A DNA stretch of 64,000 bases from CAZART01 sp964487555 (GCA_964487555.1 CAZART010000008.1:4377-68376), one strand, 5' to 3'; counted from the first letter of the stretch, positions 43,690 through 53,756 are shown. Notes: generated by a model from the sequence alone, not told the origin. Program-made: numbers and translations.

Positions 43690-43935
43690 TCAGATCGGTC
43701 GCGACGACCGCCGGGCCGACGCATCGAGGAGCTGCTCATGGAGCGTTCTGGGAGAAGGGAGCGAGGACGATACATTCATATAGAACACGCACGTAGGGTA
43801 TGGCTGTGCAAACGGCAACATGGCCTTACGTGATAGAATCGGCCGTACTCTCAACGGACCACGCAGGCAGATGCCGCATCCACACTACGATAATTCCCTA
43901 CACAGCCCGTAGGGGTTTCCCGAAGCGACGACGAT

Positions 43936-44520
43936 TCAGAACAAATGAAGTCCGACCAAGGCCAAAACGACGCTCGTCATGACGAAGGCGATCGCCGCAA
44001 GGAGCCCATCACAGGAAACCAGGGATAGTCCGAAGGCGGTGAGAGCAGCCCCTGCGGCGCTGGCCGAAAAGGGAACCAGCTCCATGGCCGGAATGCCAAG
44101 ACCGATGAGGGTGCAGATGATCGCGATGAGATAGGATCCGGGGCCCTTCACGAGAACCTTCAGCCGGGGTTTGGTCCAGTGATCTACGAATCGTGCCGGA
44201 CGGCGCATCCAGTGGATCGACTTGGTCAGCTTATTTGTAGAAATTGAACGCTTCAACAACCGCTTCGGCAACCAGAGATGATCCCGCCCCAGAAGAAGCT
44301 GAACGGCGATCGTCAGCACGAGGACGGCCATCACCGTGGGCATCCCCGGAATTCCGCTGAGAGGCGAGAACGTCACTACGCCGGCAAGGAGCAACAGGGG
44401 GCCGAGCGACCTGGTCCCGATGGACTCGAGAACGACGCCCAGAGAGACCTGCTCATGGTCCTCCGCGGCCTCTTCCATCTTATCGAGCAGCTGCTCCAGA
44501 TTTGTAAGCGGCTCATCCAT
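43936..44520 (-). CDS. ExoD-family membrane protein
   Basis: Membrane protein of 194 residues of the ExoD family. An N-terminal amphipathic helix (TNLEQLLDKMEEAAEDHEQV) is followed by SLGVVLESIGTRSLGPLLLL and four or five hydrophobic segments, with GIPGMPTVMAVLVLTIAVQL and GLGIPAMELVPFSASAAGAA as family-like stretches. ExoD was named for exopolysaccharide defects in rhizobia, but its molecular role is unknown. It ends the leftward pair with the formamidase gene; 31 bp separate them. Confidence 0.85.
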   Translation of the reverse strand: MDEPLTNLEQLLDKMEEAAEDHEQVSLGVVLESIGTRSLGPLLLLAGVVTFSPLSGIPGMPTVMAVLVLTIAVQLLLGRDHLWLPKRLLKRSISTNKLTKSIHWMRRPARFVDHWTKPRLKVLVKGPGSYLIAIICTLIGLGIPAMELVPFSASAAGAALTAFGLSLVSCDGLLAAIAFVMTSVVLALVGLHLF

Positions 44521-44551
44521 AACGGCGCGGTGCAAAATGGCGCGGCCTGAT

Positions 44552-45664
44552 TCACCGGGCAGACGAGTCGCCGTTTGCGAAAATAGCCTTAGGGATGTGC
44601 ATCGCCACCAGCATGTGCGGCACGTCGACCACCTCCGCGATCTTCAGATCACCGGCAAGCGAGACGAGCGCATACGCGTCGCTGCGGTCCAGGCCGTAGG
44701 CCTCTCCCAGATATTCGATCATATACCGCGTCGCCTTCCTCGCAGCCTCGTCGATCGTCTCTCCGAAGGCCGTCACGGCATAGTAGTCTTCGGCCTCATA
44801 CTGCGGCTCCGCGATCGACCGACGCTTGATCACGTTCACTTCATAGACGATCCGCATCGGCGCCTCAATCGCCGTTCCGCACACCTCTCCCATTCCTTGA
44901 ACGGCATGCGTGTCGCCGATGGAGAAGAGGGCGCCGTCGACGAAAACAGGGAAGTATGCCGTCGTCCCCGCGACGAGGTGCGGGTCGTCCATATTGCCGC
45001 CGTTCGCCCGCGGAGGAATGGTCGAGAGCATCTCCTCGGTCGCCGGCGCGACGCCCATTACGCCGGGAAATGGACGCAGCGGGATCGTGATATTGTTTGA
45101 AAAACGGGCGACGCTTTGCCCGTCTTCAAAGGCAAACGTCCTTAAATAGGGCTCGGTGAACTCATCGGCCAGAAAACCGAACCCCGGCACGATAGCGGTC
45201 CACCCATAGTCGCCCAGCTCGATCTCGTGCAGCGTGACTGCCAGCACGTCTCCCGGTTCGGCTCCCTCCACAAAGACGGGCCCGGTGAGCGGGTGGATGG
45301 GATCGAAATCAAGCGTCGCCACGTCCGCGGCGGTCGAGGAAAGCGTAAGCTGTCCGTCCGAGGCTTCCTCGGTGTACACCTCGACGACGGCCCCTGAAGG
45401 CACCGTCAGCACCGGCGGAATGGCGCTGCTGAAGCGGTTGTGTGTTTGCTCGCGCGTCAGGCGGTACTGCGGTTCCGGAGGATCCTGCGCGAGATCCTGC
45501 GCGCGCACCATGGTCGCAGACGAGAGGAACAGGATGGCAGCGAAAAGCAGGACCGAGCCTGGAGAGGATGCGGAGGTTGGAAACATTGTGTCGCCGTGCG
45601 TTGATTCGGAAGGGATTGAATCCCCGGACTGAGGCCGAACGCGTGAACGTCCGAGGGACGCCAT
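44552..45664 (-). CDS. acetamidase/formamidase family protein, exported
   Basis: Protein of 370 residues of the FmdA/AmdA family. Family stretches include DPIHPLTGPVFVEGAEPGDV, ELGDYGWTAIVPGFG, FPGVMGVAP and NGGNMDDPHL, with GDTHAVQGMGEVCGTAIE near the middle. The family hydrolyses formamide or acetamide to ammonia and acid. A hydrophobic export segment at about residues 35-55 ends MVRAQ, so this copy acts outside the cytoplasm. The ATG at 45664 is chosen because GGAGA lies 6 bases upstream; the ATG at 45586 gives a more conventional signal peptide but has no ribosome site. Confidence 0.85.
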   Translation of the reverse strand: MASLGRSRVRPQSGDSIPSESTHGDTMFPTSASSPGSVLLFAAILFLSSATMVRAQDLAQDPPEPQYRLTREQTHNRFSSAIPPVLTVPSGAVVEVYTEEASDGQLTLSSTAADVATLDFDPIHPLTGPVFVEGAEPGDVLAVTLHEIELGDYGWTAIVPGFGFLADEFTEPYLRTFAFEDGQSVARFSNNITIPLRPFPGVMGVAPATEEMLSTIPPRANGGNMDDPHLVAGTTAYFPVFVDGALFSIGDTHAVQGMGEVCGTAIEAPMRIVYEVNVIKRRSIAEPQYEAEDYYAVTAFGETIDEAARKATRYMIEYLGEAYGLDRSDAYALVSLAGDLKIAEVVDVPHMLVAMHIPKAIFANGDSSAR

Positions 45665-46015
45665 AGTATTCTCCAGGGAGATGCAAAGATACGAGAAAGG
45701 CCGGCTCCGATGCCTTCAGAACGGCCGAGAGGCGGCGCGATCCCGTGACCGCAAGAGCACCGGTACCGCCGAATGCGCTTCCCTCCAGCGAACGCCTGCC
45801 GCACGGATTCCAGTCCGGAATGGTCTTGCCGGATTAGTTCGCCTGGGTCGGGGGACTACTCTGCACGTCGACCGCCCGCTATAGCTTGAGCGTCAGATTG
45901 AAAGGTCAAGAGGGCGACGATGACGTACGGCGGCTCCGCCGTCGAGACGAAGAGGCGTCTGATGGTCAAAAAGTCTGACGGTCCCAGGACATACCACGCA
46001 CTTACGTCAAACCAG

Positions 46016-46879
46016 ATGAACCACTTAACGCTTGCGAGCCTGATCTGTATCGCCGCTTTTCTGATTCTGCCACCTGCACACGCGCAGGAGAAGAACGTTT
46101 TTCCGGAGCGTACTGTCCGCATCGTGCTGACCGATGGAAGCATCCTCATCGGTTTGATAGAACGCGACGATGAAGCCGAAATCGTGCTACGCAGCGCATC
46201 CGGCGTAGTGACGACCATACCGCGCGAGCAGGTGAAGAGCCTCACGACGCTCGACGGCGAGCGATTTTTTCGCACCGATCCTAACGGTACACGGCTCTTT
46301 TTTGCCCCCACGGGACGAGCGGTCGGCGCAGGCGCAGGATACGTTGCTTTCTACGAGGTCCTCGTGCCGTTCGTCGCAGTCGGGGCGGGAAGCGCTGTCA
46401 CGTTGGCCGGGGGAATGACGATCAATCCCGGGACGGAGAGGTTTGCCTACCTGGCGCCGAAGGTGACCTTATTCGACCGCCCGACGATGAGTTTTGCGCT
46501 AGGTGGCATCGGCGTGACCGTGCTGGGCGCGACGGACAGCGAATCCGTGGGATTGGTCTATGGCGTGGGCACGTTCGGGCCTCCGCACGCTTCATTTACG
46601 GCCGGCGTTGCCTTCGGCTTCGGCGGCGGCGAGATTTCGGAGCGTCCGGTGCTGATGCTAGGGGGCGAGTACCAGATGTCGAATAATGTGAAGCTGCTCA
46701 CCGAGAACTACGTCTTCGTCGGGGTCAAGGATGGGCTGCTCGTTTCGGGCGGAATACGATTTTTCGGCGACAAGCTCGCGGCCGACATTGGACTCTTTAC
46801 CGTTCCGTCTCTCATTACTGACGAACCTGGCTTCCCCTTCATTCCCTGGCTCGGTTTCGCCTACAACTTCGGCGATTGA
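46016..46879 (+). CDS. exported protein with Sm-like N-terminus and beta-rich body
   Basis: Protein of 287 residues with a signal peptide ending PPAHAQ. Residues 30-75 (VRIVLTDGSILIGLIERDD, ASGVVTTIPREQVKSLT) form a small barrel-like strand set seen at the start of many Bacteroidota outer-membrane proteins. The rest consists of Gly-rich amphipathic strands ending IPWLGFAYNFGD, consistent with an outer-membrane barrel. The function is unknown. The frame opens at 45920, but the signal peptide sets the start at 46016. Confidence 0.7.
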   Translation: MNHLTLASLICIAAFLILPPAHAQEKNVFPERTVRIVLTDGSILIGLIERDDEAEIVLRSASGVVTTIPREQVKSLTTLDGERFFRTDPNGTRLFFAPTGRAVGAGAGYVAFYEVLVPFVAVGAGSAVTLAGGMTINPGTERFAYLAPKVTLFDRPTMSFALGGIGVTVLGATDSESVGLVYGVGTFGPPHASFTAGVAFGFGGGEISERPVLMLGGEYQMSNNVKLLTENYVFVGVKDGLLVSGGIRFFGDKLAADIGLFTVPSLITDEPGFPFIPWLGFAYNFGD

Positions 46880-47332
46880 CGCCGGTCGGGCCGGTGCCGG
46901 CCTCCACCCGACGACAAAGAGGCAGGTCTACGGTCGTCCTGGTCGTGATCGTCGGAGCGTCGTCGTCAAGATCAGCACCTCTAGATCAGCACCTCAACGC
47001 GCCCTAAGCCTACGCCATCCTATCCATTGACGGGGAAGGCGACTTCATCGCCGGTCTGTGGTTGCCGCAACGAAGCATTCAGTGCCGTGTCCCTGGAAGT
47101 TTAGTCCTCGAATCAGGAAAAAATTACAGGAATCCAGAGCGTGTAAACCTCCTCTGGTATCCGCGCGGTATCGCCGCGGATCCGGCGTCAGGAGCGGCCC
47201 AGAGATCGAAACCTACACGGGTGGGTCGAATTGTGTTATATGGTGGGCCCAGGATTCGTGTAGATGAACGCGCCCCCGTCAAAGCGGCAGACGGGCCGCT
47301 TGCGATATTCTGAGATATCTCCGGTCGGATCT
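46880..47332. other. intergenic region with short direct repeats
   Basis: A 453-bp stretch without a supported gene. AGATCAGCACCTC occurs twice (46969-46981 and 46983-46995). Open frames here are short and lack coding character. Confidence 0.5.
46969..46995 (+). repeat. 13-bp direct repeat pair AGATCAGCACCTC
   Basis: Two exact copies separated by one base. The core GATCAGCAC is shared with the tandem pair after the symporter stop at 42765. Confidence 0.8.
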
Positions 47333-47740
47333 ATGAAATCGAATTCTCCTTTCCGTCGGTCGATCGCTCTCATAGTTCCGGCGGCACTGGCCTTGGGTCT
47401 CTCAGGCTGCACACTGCTCGGCGTCGGCGCCGCCGCCGGGGCGGCGGTCGGGGGGTGCGCATTGCTTGATCAGAACGAGGACGATCGCGTCACGGATGCG
47501 GAACTGAGCAGAGCTCTCTACGATGCCTGGGACACCGATGCCGACGATATGCTGACCGAAGAGGAGTTTGAAGCCGGGATCGACCGGAGCGACGTTTTCG
47601 CCGACTGGTCCGGCGATTTCGGCACATGGGACACGAATGACAGCGGCGCGCTCTCAGAGTCCGAATTCGCATCAGGCGTCGGCAGCGTCGAGAACGCCGT
47701 CCAGTGGACCGACCGCCAATGCGACAAGCTTGGGCTCTAG
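47333..47740 (+). CDS. EF-hand lipoprotein
   Basis: Lipoprotein of 135 residues with lipobox GLSGC (Cys26) and a Gly/Ala-rich stretch. Three EF-hand loops follow: DQNEDDRVTDAE (46-57), DTDADDMLTEEE (67-78) and DTNDSGALSESE (100-111). Each has Asp at position 1, acidic or Asn residues at 3 and 5, and Glu at 12, so calcium binding is likely. It is anchored in the periplasm or at the surface. The partner is unknown; the gene stands alone between two spacers. Confidence 0.85.
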   Translation: MKSNSPFRRSIALIVPAALALGLSGCTLLGVGAAAGAAVGGCALLDQNEDDRVTDAELSRALYDAWDTDADDMLTEEEFEAGIDRSDVFADWSGDFGTWDTNDSGALSESEFASGVGSVENAVQWTDRQCDKLGL

Positions 47741-48057
47741 CGCACACACGTTCTCGTTCTCTCGCCGCCTGAAAGGGTCGTCTCTCTCAGAGCTTCCCTA
47801 CGTGTGAAGGGGCCGGGGGCTCGACGCGATGGATGGATCGCGATTCAACGTGACGTATTCGCGGCGCGGTGTCGAGGCAACGGTGAAATCACAGCAGGCA
47901 CGTCGCTGAGCCTTGCTTTAATGTGACGAGAGTTCATAGCATGAGTGAGCTACGCAGGCTGCAGGCTCACGCCTTAGTAGATGGCGTGCCTAAAGGCGCG
48001 ATTCTCAGAACCCAGTCGTTACGGCGCTGGGAAACACATGTCCAACGGAGAGCGGCA
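47741..48057. other. intergenic region
   Basis: A 317-bp stretch between the EF-hand and MEDS genes. The MEDS frame is open back to 47923, but no good start lies there. Nothing else seen. Confidence 0.4.
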
Positions 48058-48699
48058 ATGAGTACGTCCCGCGGCGGCACGCGATCGAAGGAAGAGGAAA
48101 ACAGCGTATTTTGGGGTGAGATTGCGCCCAGCGAGCATTTCGTCCACTTTTACGACGAGGATGGAACGGTGCTCGACTCGCTGGAGGAATTCATCTTTGA
48201 CGGGATCGACCAGGAAGAAAGTGTCGTCGTCATCGCGCTCAACACGCATCTGGAAGCGCTTGAAGATCGGCTTGTCGCGCGCGGCGTGAACGTTGACGCC
48301 GCGCGCGAGGCGGATCAGTATATTACGGTAGACGCGGTACGATTCCTTCCGACGTTCCTCGTCGGAGGATGGCCGGACGACGAGCTGTTCAGGCAAGCCG
48401 TTCTCGCACTCCTTGATCGTGCGCGAAAAACCGGCCGGCCCGTGCGTGCATTTGGAGAGCTGGTTGCCATCTTGTGGTCTCAAGGTCATAAGGGCGCGAC
48501 CGTGCGTCTCGAGCACATGTGGCATGAGCTCTGCGAGACGGAGGTCTTCTCATTGTATTGCGCATATCCTCGAACCGGTTTTCCCCAAGATGCCTCGGAA
48601 TCTATCCAGGAGATTTGTGACGCACATAGTGCGGTAATCGGTCGGAATCCCCTGCGCGACGTGAGGACATCTCCTCCTCCTCGTGCGTCCGTCTCCTGA
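48058..48699 (+). CDS. MEDS-domain sensory protein
   Basis: Cytoplasmic protein of 213 residues with the MEDS (methanogen/methylotroph DcmR sensory) domain. Motifs are HFVHFYDEDGTVLDSLEEFI, ESVVVIALNTHLEALEDRL, RPVRAFGELVAILWSQGHKG and LCETEVFSLYCAYP. The domain resembles a degenerate KaiC/RecA fold and often accompanies histidine kinases or anti-sigma antagonists; here it stands alone without an effector domain. The start at 48058 has GGAGAG about 8 bases upstream. Confidence 0.85.
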   Translation: MSTSRGGTRSKEEENSVFWGEIAPSEHFVHFYDEDGTVLDSLEEFIFDGIDQEESVVVIALNTHLEALEDRLVARGVNVDAAREADQYITVDAVRFLPTFLVGGWPDDELFRQAVLALLDRARKTGRPVRAFGELVAILWSQGHKGATVRLEHMWHELCETEVFSLYCAYPRTGFPQDASESIQEICDAHSAVIGRNPLRDVRTSPPPRASVS

Positions 48700-48812
48700 G
48701 GCTCGGTACGTTGATATTGATAGCCGGAGTAGAGACCTGGCTCCGGCAGCGTCCAGTCCGTGAGGCCCCAACTCCAACGTTGACGAACTTGTCGTCACTG
48801 GGAATAGACTTT

Positions 48813-49886
48813 TCACCTGTGGAAGCGGCGGGGCGGATATTTGAGTTCACGTACAAATGCCTGGCTCCGATGCTTTACGCCGGCGCCGGTTGTCGGAAAT
48901 GTTTGTTCCCTGCGGAGGAAGAACAAAGTGATTCCTATAAGGAACCCCAGACCACTATAAAGGAAATAGAGCACATGCCACGGAAGGCAACACAGTGTAA
49001 AGAACCAGCCGCGTTTGCGATGAAAGAAAAAGTAAAGACGTGAATTGATAATGAATAAAATCATCAAGCTAGCGATTGTCGCGAATATGGCAGAAGGCCA
49101 CCAGAGCGTCATTGCCAATGCCACGACAAAGGTATAAGCGAATGCAATGCTAAATCGGCTTTCGGTGCGAAGGTTTAGATCGTTTCGAATGGTTCGTGCA
49201 CGGAAAATCAACTCGGTCCACGGCACGGCGCGGCAAAAAAGATCCGTTCGGAGCATCGACCCGACACGCCACGTTTTCAGGTGTTTTACCTGCAGTTTTT
49301 TCACGAGACGAATGGTGCGGCCCATGTCCTTCAAACGATAGCCGAGCTCGATGTCTTCTATCGAAGGATTCCGGTACGACTCGTCAAAGCCTCCGCTGTG
49401 CAGGAAGACATCCCGACGGACTGCGCCGCAGGCGCCCCAGAACGTGGACGCGTCGTGATCGGACGTCTGATGCACGTAGTGGTGAAGGAGATTTCGGTAC
49501 TGGGAGAGAAAGCCGGGTGCATCGGGCGCGTCGTCGTACGAGCCGATCAGGGCATCGACCTGCTCGTCGGCCAAGAAAGTCTCTTGAATGTCACCGATTG
49601 CGCCCGGCGGTACGACGACGTCGGCGTCCACAAAAAACAAAATATCTCCAAGCGCATGGTGAACCCCCCTGTTGCGTGCCGCCGCCGGACCGCGTGCCGA
49701 CGTACCCGGCGAAAGCGCACGTACCAGGTGGTGAGAAATTGAGCGCCAAGGGCCGTCGGACTCACCATCCGGTACGACGATGATTTCAAAGGGTGCGGGA
49801 CGAGTGGTCGTGAGAGCCTTCAGGCACTTCTCAAATTTTGAACCTCCGTTGTAGACGGGGACGATTACGGACACACTGAGCGACAT
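48813..49886 (-). CDS. family 2 glycosyltransferase with C-terminal membrane helices
   Basis: Glycosyltransferase of 357 residues with a GT-A fold. The N-terminus is VSVIVPVYNGGSKFEKCLKA, the nucleotide-sugar metal site is FFVDADVVV near residue 90, and WGACGAVRRDVFLHSGGFDE and SIEDIELGYRLKDMG supply acceptor-side acidic residues. Two hydrophobic blocks (about 245-285 and 295-330) anchor it to the inner membrane. It probably adds a sugar to a lipid-linked or surface glycan. It is divergent from the mannosyltransferase-like gene at 50137. Confidence 0.9.
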   Translation of the reverse strand: MSLSVSVIVPVYNGGSKFEKCLKALTTTRPAPFEIIVVPDGESDGPWRSISHHLVRALSPGTSARGPAAARNRGVHHALGDILFFVDADVVVPPGAIGDIQETFLADEQVDALIGSYDDAPDAPGFLSQYRNLLHHYVHQTSDHDASTFWGACGAVRRDVFLHSGGFDESYRNPSIEDIELGYRLKDMGRTIRLVKKLQVKHLKTWRVGSMLRTDLFCRAVPWTELIFRARTIRNDLNLRTESRFSIAFAYTFVVALAMTLWWPSAIFATIASLMILFIINSRLYFFFHRKRGWFFTLCCLPWHVLYFLYSGLGFLIGITLFFLRREQTFPTTGAGVKHRSQAFVRELKYPPRRFHR

Positions 49887-50136
49887 GATGCGCGAGCACG
49901 AAATGGGCGCGGTACGAAGTGCGAAAAGTATACCGACGTGTACGCGAGACTAAGGGGCACGAATGACGTTTTTGTACGGTGTTATCCTCAGCCTCTTGTA
50001 TGCACCTTAGGCGCCATTCGCGCTAAAAGGGTATTCCTGCACCTCCTATCGTTTTAAGTTTTATCTCCCGAATGATAGAGTCGATGAACACGTTTCGCGT
50101 TACGTTCTGTCCCCAACACCACGATTGAGCCGATCT

Positions 50137-51684
50137 GTGACGGATTCGAACCTGCACCATCCAACATTTCCGGAGACGCTCCCGGCTACCGTATCACGGC
50201 AATGGCGGAGTGTTCTTGCCGTCGTCCTGGCAGGTCTGTTCGTTTTTCACGTTTCGACGCTGCGGGACGGCTTCCAATGGGATGGGGACACCGCCATGTA
50301 CATTACCCACGCGGAAAATATCGTGGCGGGGAAGCCGTACGCTGACAGCGGCTACATTCAGAATCCGGTTCACTACGTCGCGCCTAAATCATACCCACCT
50401 GGTTTTCCGCTGTTGCTGGCGCCGATATTCGCTCTTTTTGGATCGAACTTATTCGCGTTTCAGGTACTCATGATTACCTGCCTGGTTGGTTTTCTGGGCG
50501 TAGCGGCGAATCTGTTTCGCGAGTACCTTCGCGAGGATCACGTCATTCTCCTCATTATCATTATTGGACTACATCCCTATCTATGGGAGTTTAAGCATAA
50601 CGTGCTTTCCGACATTCCCTTCGTCCTGTTCGCGTTCGCCGCCTTGTGGAGCTATCAAAGGATGCAGCGCGCCGAACCGCCCAAGCTGGAATTTTTCTTG
50701 TGGGCAGGACTCTGCGTCCTCTGCGGCTACTATGCATTCCTGACCCGGACGATAGGGGTGGTGCTGCTGCCTACCTTTCTGCTCCATTACGTCATACGGA
50801 ATCGCCATCGAACGCGAGTACTCCTGGCCGTGGCGGCGGTCTGCCTGACGGCTTTTGCCGTTCACCAGCTTTTCTCGATTTCCGGATTCAGCGCAGCAGA
50901 TGAATCGCTGTCCAATCAGGACGGATATGGGCCCCTTTTGTCCGGCCTGGTAGCCTATGATCTGGACAGGTTGATCCGAAGCGTCCGTTACAATACGGCT
51001 GCATACGCACGCCACGCCATGTTCTTGTGGGACAATGGGCATGTCGATATCGTCAAGAAGCTCTTGTTCGTGGTTTCGACGATCCCGTTTGCGATCGGCT
51101 TCATTCGACGATTACGTGACTTTTCGGTGCTGGAAGTGTTTGCACTCTGCTATACGGCCGCACTGCTGCCGTGGGGATTCGGCTGGCCGCGGTACGCAAT
51201 TCCACTGTTTGTGCTATACGGTTTCTATCTTGCCGTCGGTATCGTCTGGCTGAACGACAAGCTCCGATCGAGAAGCATGACGCTCGCGGCGGCCGGGATT
51301 TTGGGTGCACTGGCGATGAGCTACGGTGCGAGATACGTAACGATGAACTACGGTCCGATGCGGACGGAGGTGAACACGCCGGCGGCTGAAGAATTTTATA
51401 AGGTCGTTCAGCGCGAAACGAACGAAGACGATGTTTTCATCGGGCCATTTACGCGCCAACTCGTTTACTTGATGAGGCGCCCCGTTTCGGTTCTACATCC
51501 GTCATGGCGCACATCCGGCAGCGGGTTCTCATATGCCTCGGAAATAGACGCTGAATACGTGATCGTAAGCGTCTCGAACCGCGGCTACATCGGCGAGTGG
51601 GTGGCCGCATATCCGGATCGGTTCGAGTTGACGTACGCGAATGAGGCGTTTCGTCTGTACCGGATTCGGTATGAGGCTCAGTGA
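50137..51684 (+). CDS. PMT/ArnT-like membrane glycosyltransferase (family 39 type)
   Basis: Membrane glycosyltransferase of about 515 residues with 10-12 helices. After the first helix comes LRDGFQWDGDTAMYITHAEN, whose acidic loop matches the first periplasmic loop of the dolichyl/undecaprenyl-phosphate-sugar transferases (PMT, ArnT, GT39). The C-terminal 90 residues form a soluble periplasmic region. It likely moves a sugar from a polyprenyl carrier to a surface acceptor. The start is unsure: GTG at 50137 or TTG at 50125; there is no good ribosome site. Confidence 0.8.
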   Translation: MTDSNLHHPTFPETLPATVSRQWRSVLAVVLAGLFVFHVSTLRDGFQWDGDTAMYITHAENIVAGKPYADSGYIQNPVHYVAPKSYPPGFPLLLAPIFALFGSNLFAFQVLMITCLVGFLGVAANLFREYLREDHVILLIIIIGLHPYLWEFKHNVLSDIPFVLFAFAALWSYQRMQRAEPPKLEFFLWAGLCVLCGYYAFLTRTIGVVLLPTFLLHYVIRNRHRTRVLLAVAAVCLTAFAVHQLFSISGFSAADESLSNQDGYGPLLSGLVAYDLDRLIRSVRYNTAAYARHAMFLWDNGHVDIVKKLLFVVSTIPFAIGFIRRLRDFSVLEVFALCYTAALLPWGFGWPRYAIPLFVLYGFYLAVGIVWLNDKLRSRSMTLAAAGILGALAMSYGARYVTMNYGPMRTEVNTPAAEEFYKVVQRETNEDDVFIGPFTRQLVYLMRRPVSVLHPSWRTSGSGFSYASEIDAEYVIVSVSNRGYIGEWVAAYPDRFELTYANEAFRLYRIRYEAQ

Positions 51685-51918
51685 GCGGTCACATCGGCAA
51701 GCGGCCGCTCACGTTCCTGTTACGCTTGTGTCAAGTTCCGATCAACGCCGGAACACGGTAGTGTGCTACAAGGCGTTGAAGTTGTCGTGATTCGGAGGAA
51801 TATTATTCCACAAACCGCATTAACGCGAGCTCGCGCCGTAAACACAAGATCGACTTTCCTGCCCCCCGGCCGATCACGAACAACGGGGGCGTCCCACTTA
51901 GCATGAATGGGTATACCG

Positions 51919-52245
51919 ATGGCTCAACTTGATCAAGCTACTAAGGCGTGCATCGACGCCTGTAACGACTGCATCGAGGCCGCGAACGGCTGCCTGACGA
52001 ATCACGTGGGCGAGGCGGAGATGGAACAGTGCCTTAAACTTTGTCTTGACTGTATCACCTACTGCGGCGCCTGTGTGCAGCTGCTGTCCCGACAGTCCGA
52101 ATACGCCGGACGAGTGTGTGCCATCTGCGTCGACCTCTGCTCGGCCTGCGCCGACGAGTGCGGAACGTTCGATTCGGACGCGTGCCAGGCGTGCGCCGAT
52201 GCCTGCCGCGCCTGTGCCAAACGCTGCCGCGAGATAGCTGCATGA
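51919..52245 (+). CDS. Cys-rich four-helix-bundle copper-binding protein
   Basis: Protein of 108 residues with 19 cysteines in repeated CxxxC and CxxC spacing along predicted helices (KACIDACNDC, CLKLCLDCITYCGAC, RVCAICVDLCSACADEC, CQACADACRACAKRC). This is the pattern of copper-storage Csp/DUF326 proteins, whose inward Cys side chains hold many Cu(I) ions in a four-helix bundle. No signal peptide is seen, so it resembles the cytosolic Csp3 type. It opens the metal-related island. An ATG at 51907 would add four residues. Confidence 0.9.
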   Translation: MAQLDQATKACIDACNDCIEAANGCLTNHVGEAEMEQCLKLCLDCITYCGACVQLLSRQSEYAGRVCAICVDLCSACADECGTFDSDACQACADACRACAKRCREIAA

Positions 52246-52361
52246 GTCCGATGAGCATCGTTTCGCTGCCGATCGCATCGGGTATGCGCGTAACGGCATG
52301 CGTATCTTTTCATACGTACGTATCTAGCCAGTCGTAATCACGCCATATTTCTTGCGACTAT

Positions 52362-53411
52362 ATGCAAGCCGTCGATCCCATCCTCGATAATGTTCGTACA
52401 TACTACGGTTCCGTTCTTCAAGGGACGAGCGACCTCAAATCCACCGCCTGTTGCACGACCGAGTCGGTTCCGGACCACGTACGTGCGGTTCTAAACCTCA
52501 TCGACATCGAAATTCTCGACCGCTTTTACGGATGCGGATCACCGATTCCGCTAGACATCGGTGGGTGCACGATACTTGATCTGGGCTGCGGAACCGGACG
52601 GGACGTCTACGTCGCGTCGCGTCTCGTGGGACAGGAAGGCCGTGCGATCGGCATCGACATGACGGAGGAGCAGCTTAAGGTAGCTCGCCGCCACGTGGAA
52701 GGACACATGAGGCGGTTCGGCTACGAGCATCCGAACGTCGAATTCCGGACGGGCTACATCGAAGACCTTCAGACTGCGGGAATCGCTGATGATTCCGTCG
52801 ACATCGTCATCTCGAACTGCGTCATCAATCTTTCTCCGGAAAAGCCGCGCGTCTTCGAGGAGATTTTTCGCGTACTGAAGCCGGGCGGCGAGTTGTACTT
52901 CTCCGATGTTTTTTCCGATCGCCGCGTTCCGGCGGAGATGGCTGCGGACCCGGTTCTTCGGGGAGAATGCCTGGGCGGCGCGATGTATACCGAGGATTTC
53001 AGGCGCCTGCTGCGCGACGTCGGGTGCCTCGATTTTCGCGTCGTATCGAGCTGCCCGATCGAGCTCGACGACGGAGAGCTAGAGGGTCGAATCAGCAGCG
53101 TCCGTTTTGTCTCGCAAACGATCCGGGCCTTCAAACTCTTGGATGCGCTGGAAGACGTCTGTGAGGATTACGGTCAGGTGGCCTACTACCTCGGAACCAT
53201 CGAACAATCGCCACACGTGTTCGTGCTCGACGATCATCACACGTTTGAAAAGGGGCGACCCGTCCTGGTGTGTGGAAATACGGCGGCCATGTTGGAAGAG
53301 ACGCGCTACGACAGGCACTTCGATGTCGTGGGGGACCGCAGCGTTCATTACGGCGCGTTTGACTGCGGGCCGTCGCCGAGCAAAGATCGCTCTACAGCGT
53401 GCGGCTGCTAG
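52362..53411 (+). CDS. arsM: arsenite S-adenosylmethionine methyltransferase
   Basis: Methyltransferase of 349 residues with the SAM motif ILDLGCGTGRDVYVASRL (about 71-88). Candidate arsenic-binding cysteines are Cys30/Cys31, Cys58, Cys153 (ISNCVINL) and Cys203 (GECLGGA). The 50-residue spacing of the last two equals that in characterised ArsM enzymes. It methylates arsenite to volatile or less toxic species in the cytoplasm. The C-terminal extension ends in a Cys pair (ACGC) that may help metalloid capture. No ArsR or ArsB is nearby. Confidence 0.92.
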   Translation: MQAVDPILDNVRTYYGSVLQGTSDLKSTACCTTESVPDHVRAVLNLIDIEILDRFYGCGSPIPLDIGGCTILDLGCGTGRDVYVASRLVGQEGRAIGIDMTEEQLKVARRHVEGHMRRFGYEHPNVEFRTGYIEDLQTAGIADDSVDIVISNCVINLSPEKPRVFEEIFRVLKPGGELYFSDVFSDRRVPAEMAADPVLRGECLGGAMYTEDFRRLLRDVGCLDFRVVSSCPIELDDGELEGRISSVRFVSQTIRAFKLLDALEDVCEDYGQVAYYLGTIEQSPHVFVLDDHHTFEKGRPVLVCGNTAAMLEETRYDRHFDVVGDRSVHYGAFDCGPSPSKDRSTACGC

Positions 53412-53756
53412 GAATCGACGAGGAACCGAGCCCGGATTCTATGCCCCTCTCTAGAATTCAGGAAGGTCTTTAACCACACTCAAAGAGTCGGCAACGGCGC
53501 GGCCGCTTGTAACGGCACATCTCAACCACAGCCGGTCCCTGTCGTCGTCGTAACCAGGTCAGCCGGTGCACGATCGACTCTCGTACGTGTAACGCTGGCC
53601 GCCTCAGAAGTCACACAGGAAGGAGGGTAGCTTCGGCACCGCCGGCGGCTGTCTGCCTGGCTCTGGCGCGGGGAATCAAGCACCGGGTAGCTTTCTGGCA
53701 CGGAGTTGAGATAATTAAGTAGGCTTCAATCCCAAGCAGATTAGCATAGTTATACG
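53412..53756. other. intergenic region
   Basis: A 345-bp stretch between arsM and the DsrE-like gene. No gene, repeat or clear hairpin is visible. Confidence 0.5.

Noticed and set aside
49196..49783. Plus-strand frame of 195 codons
   Set aside because: Arg-rich shadow of the family 2 glycosyltransferase on the other strand.
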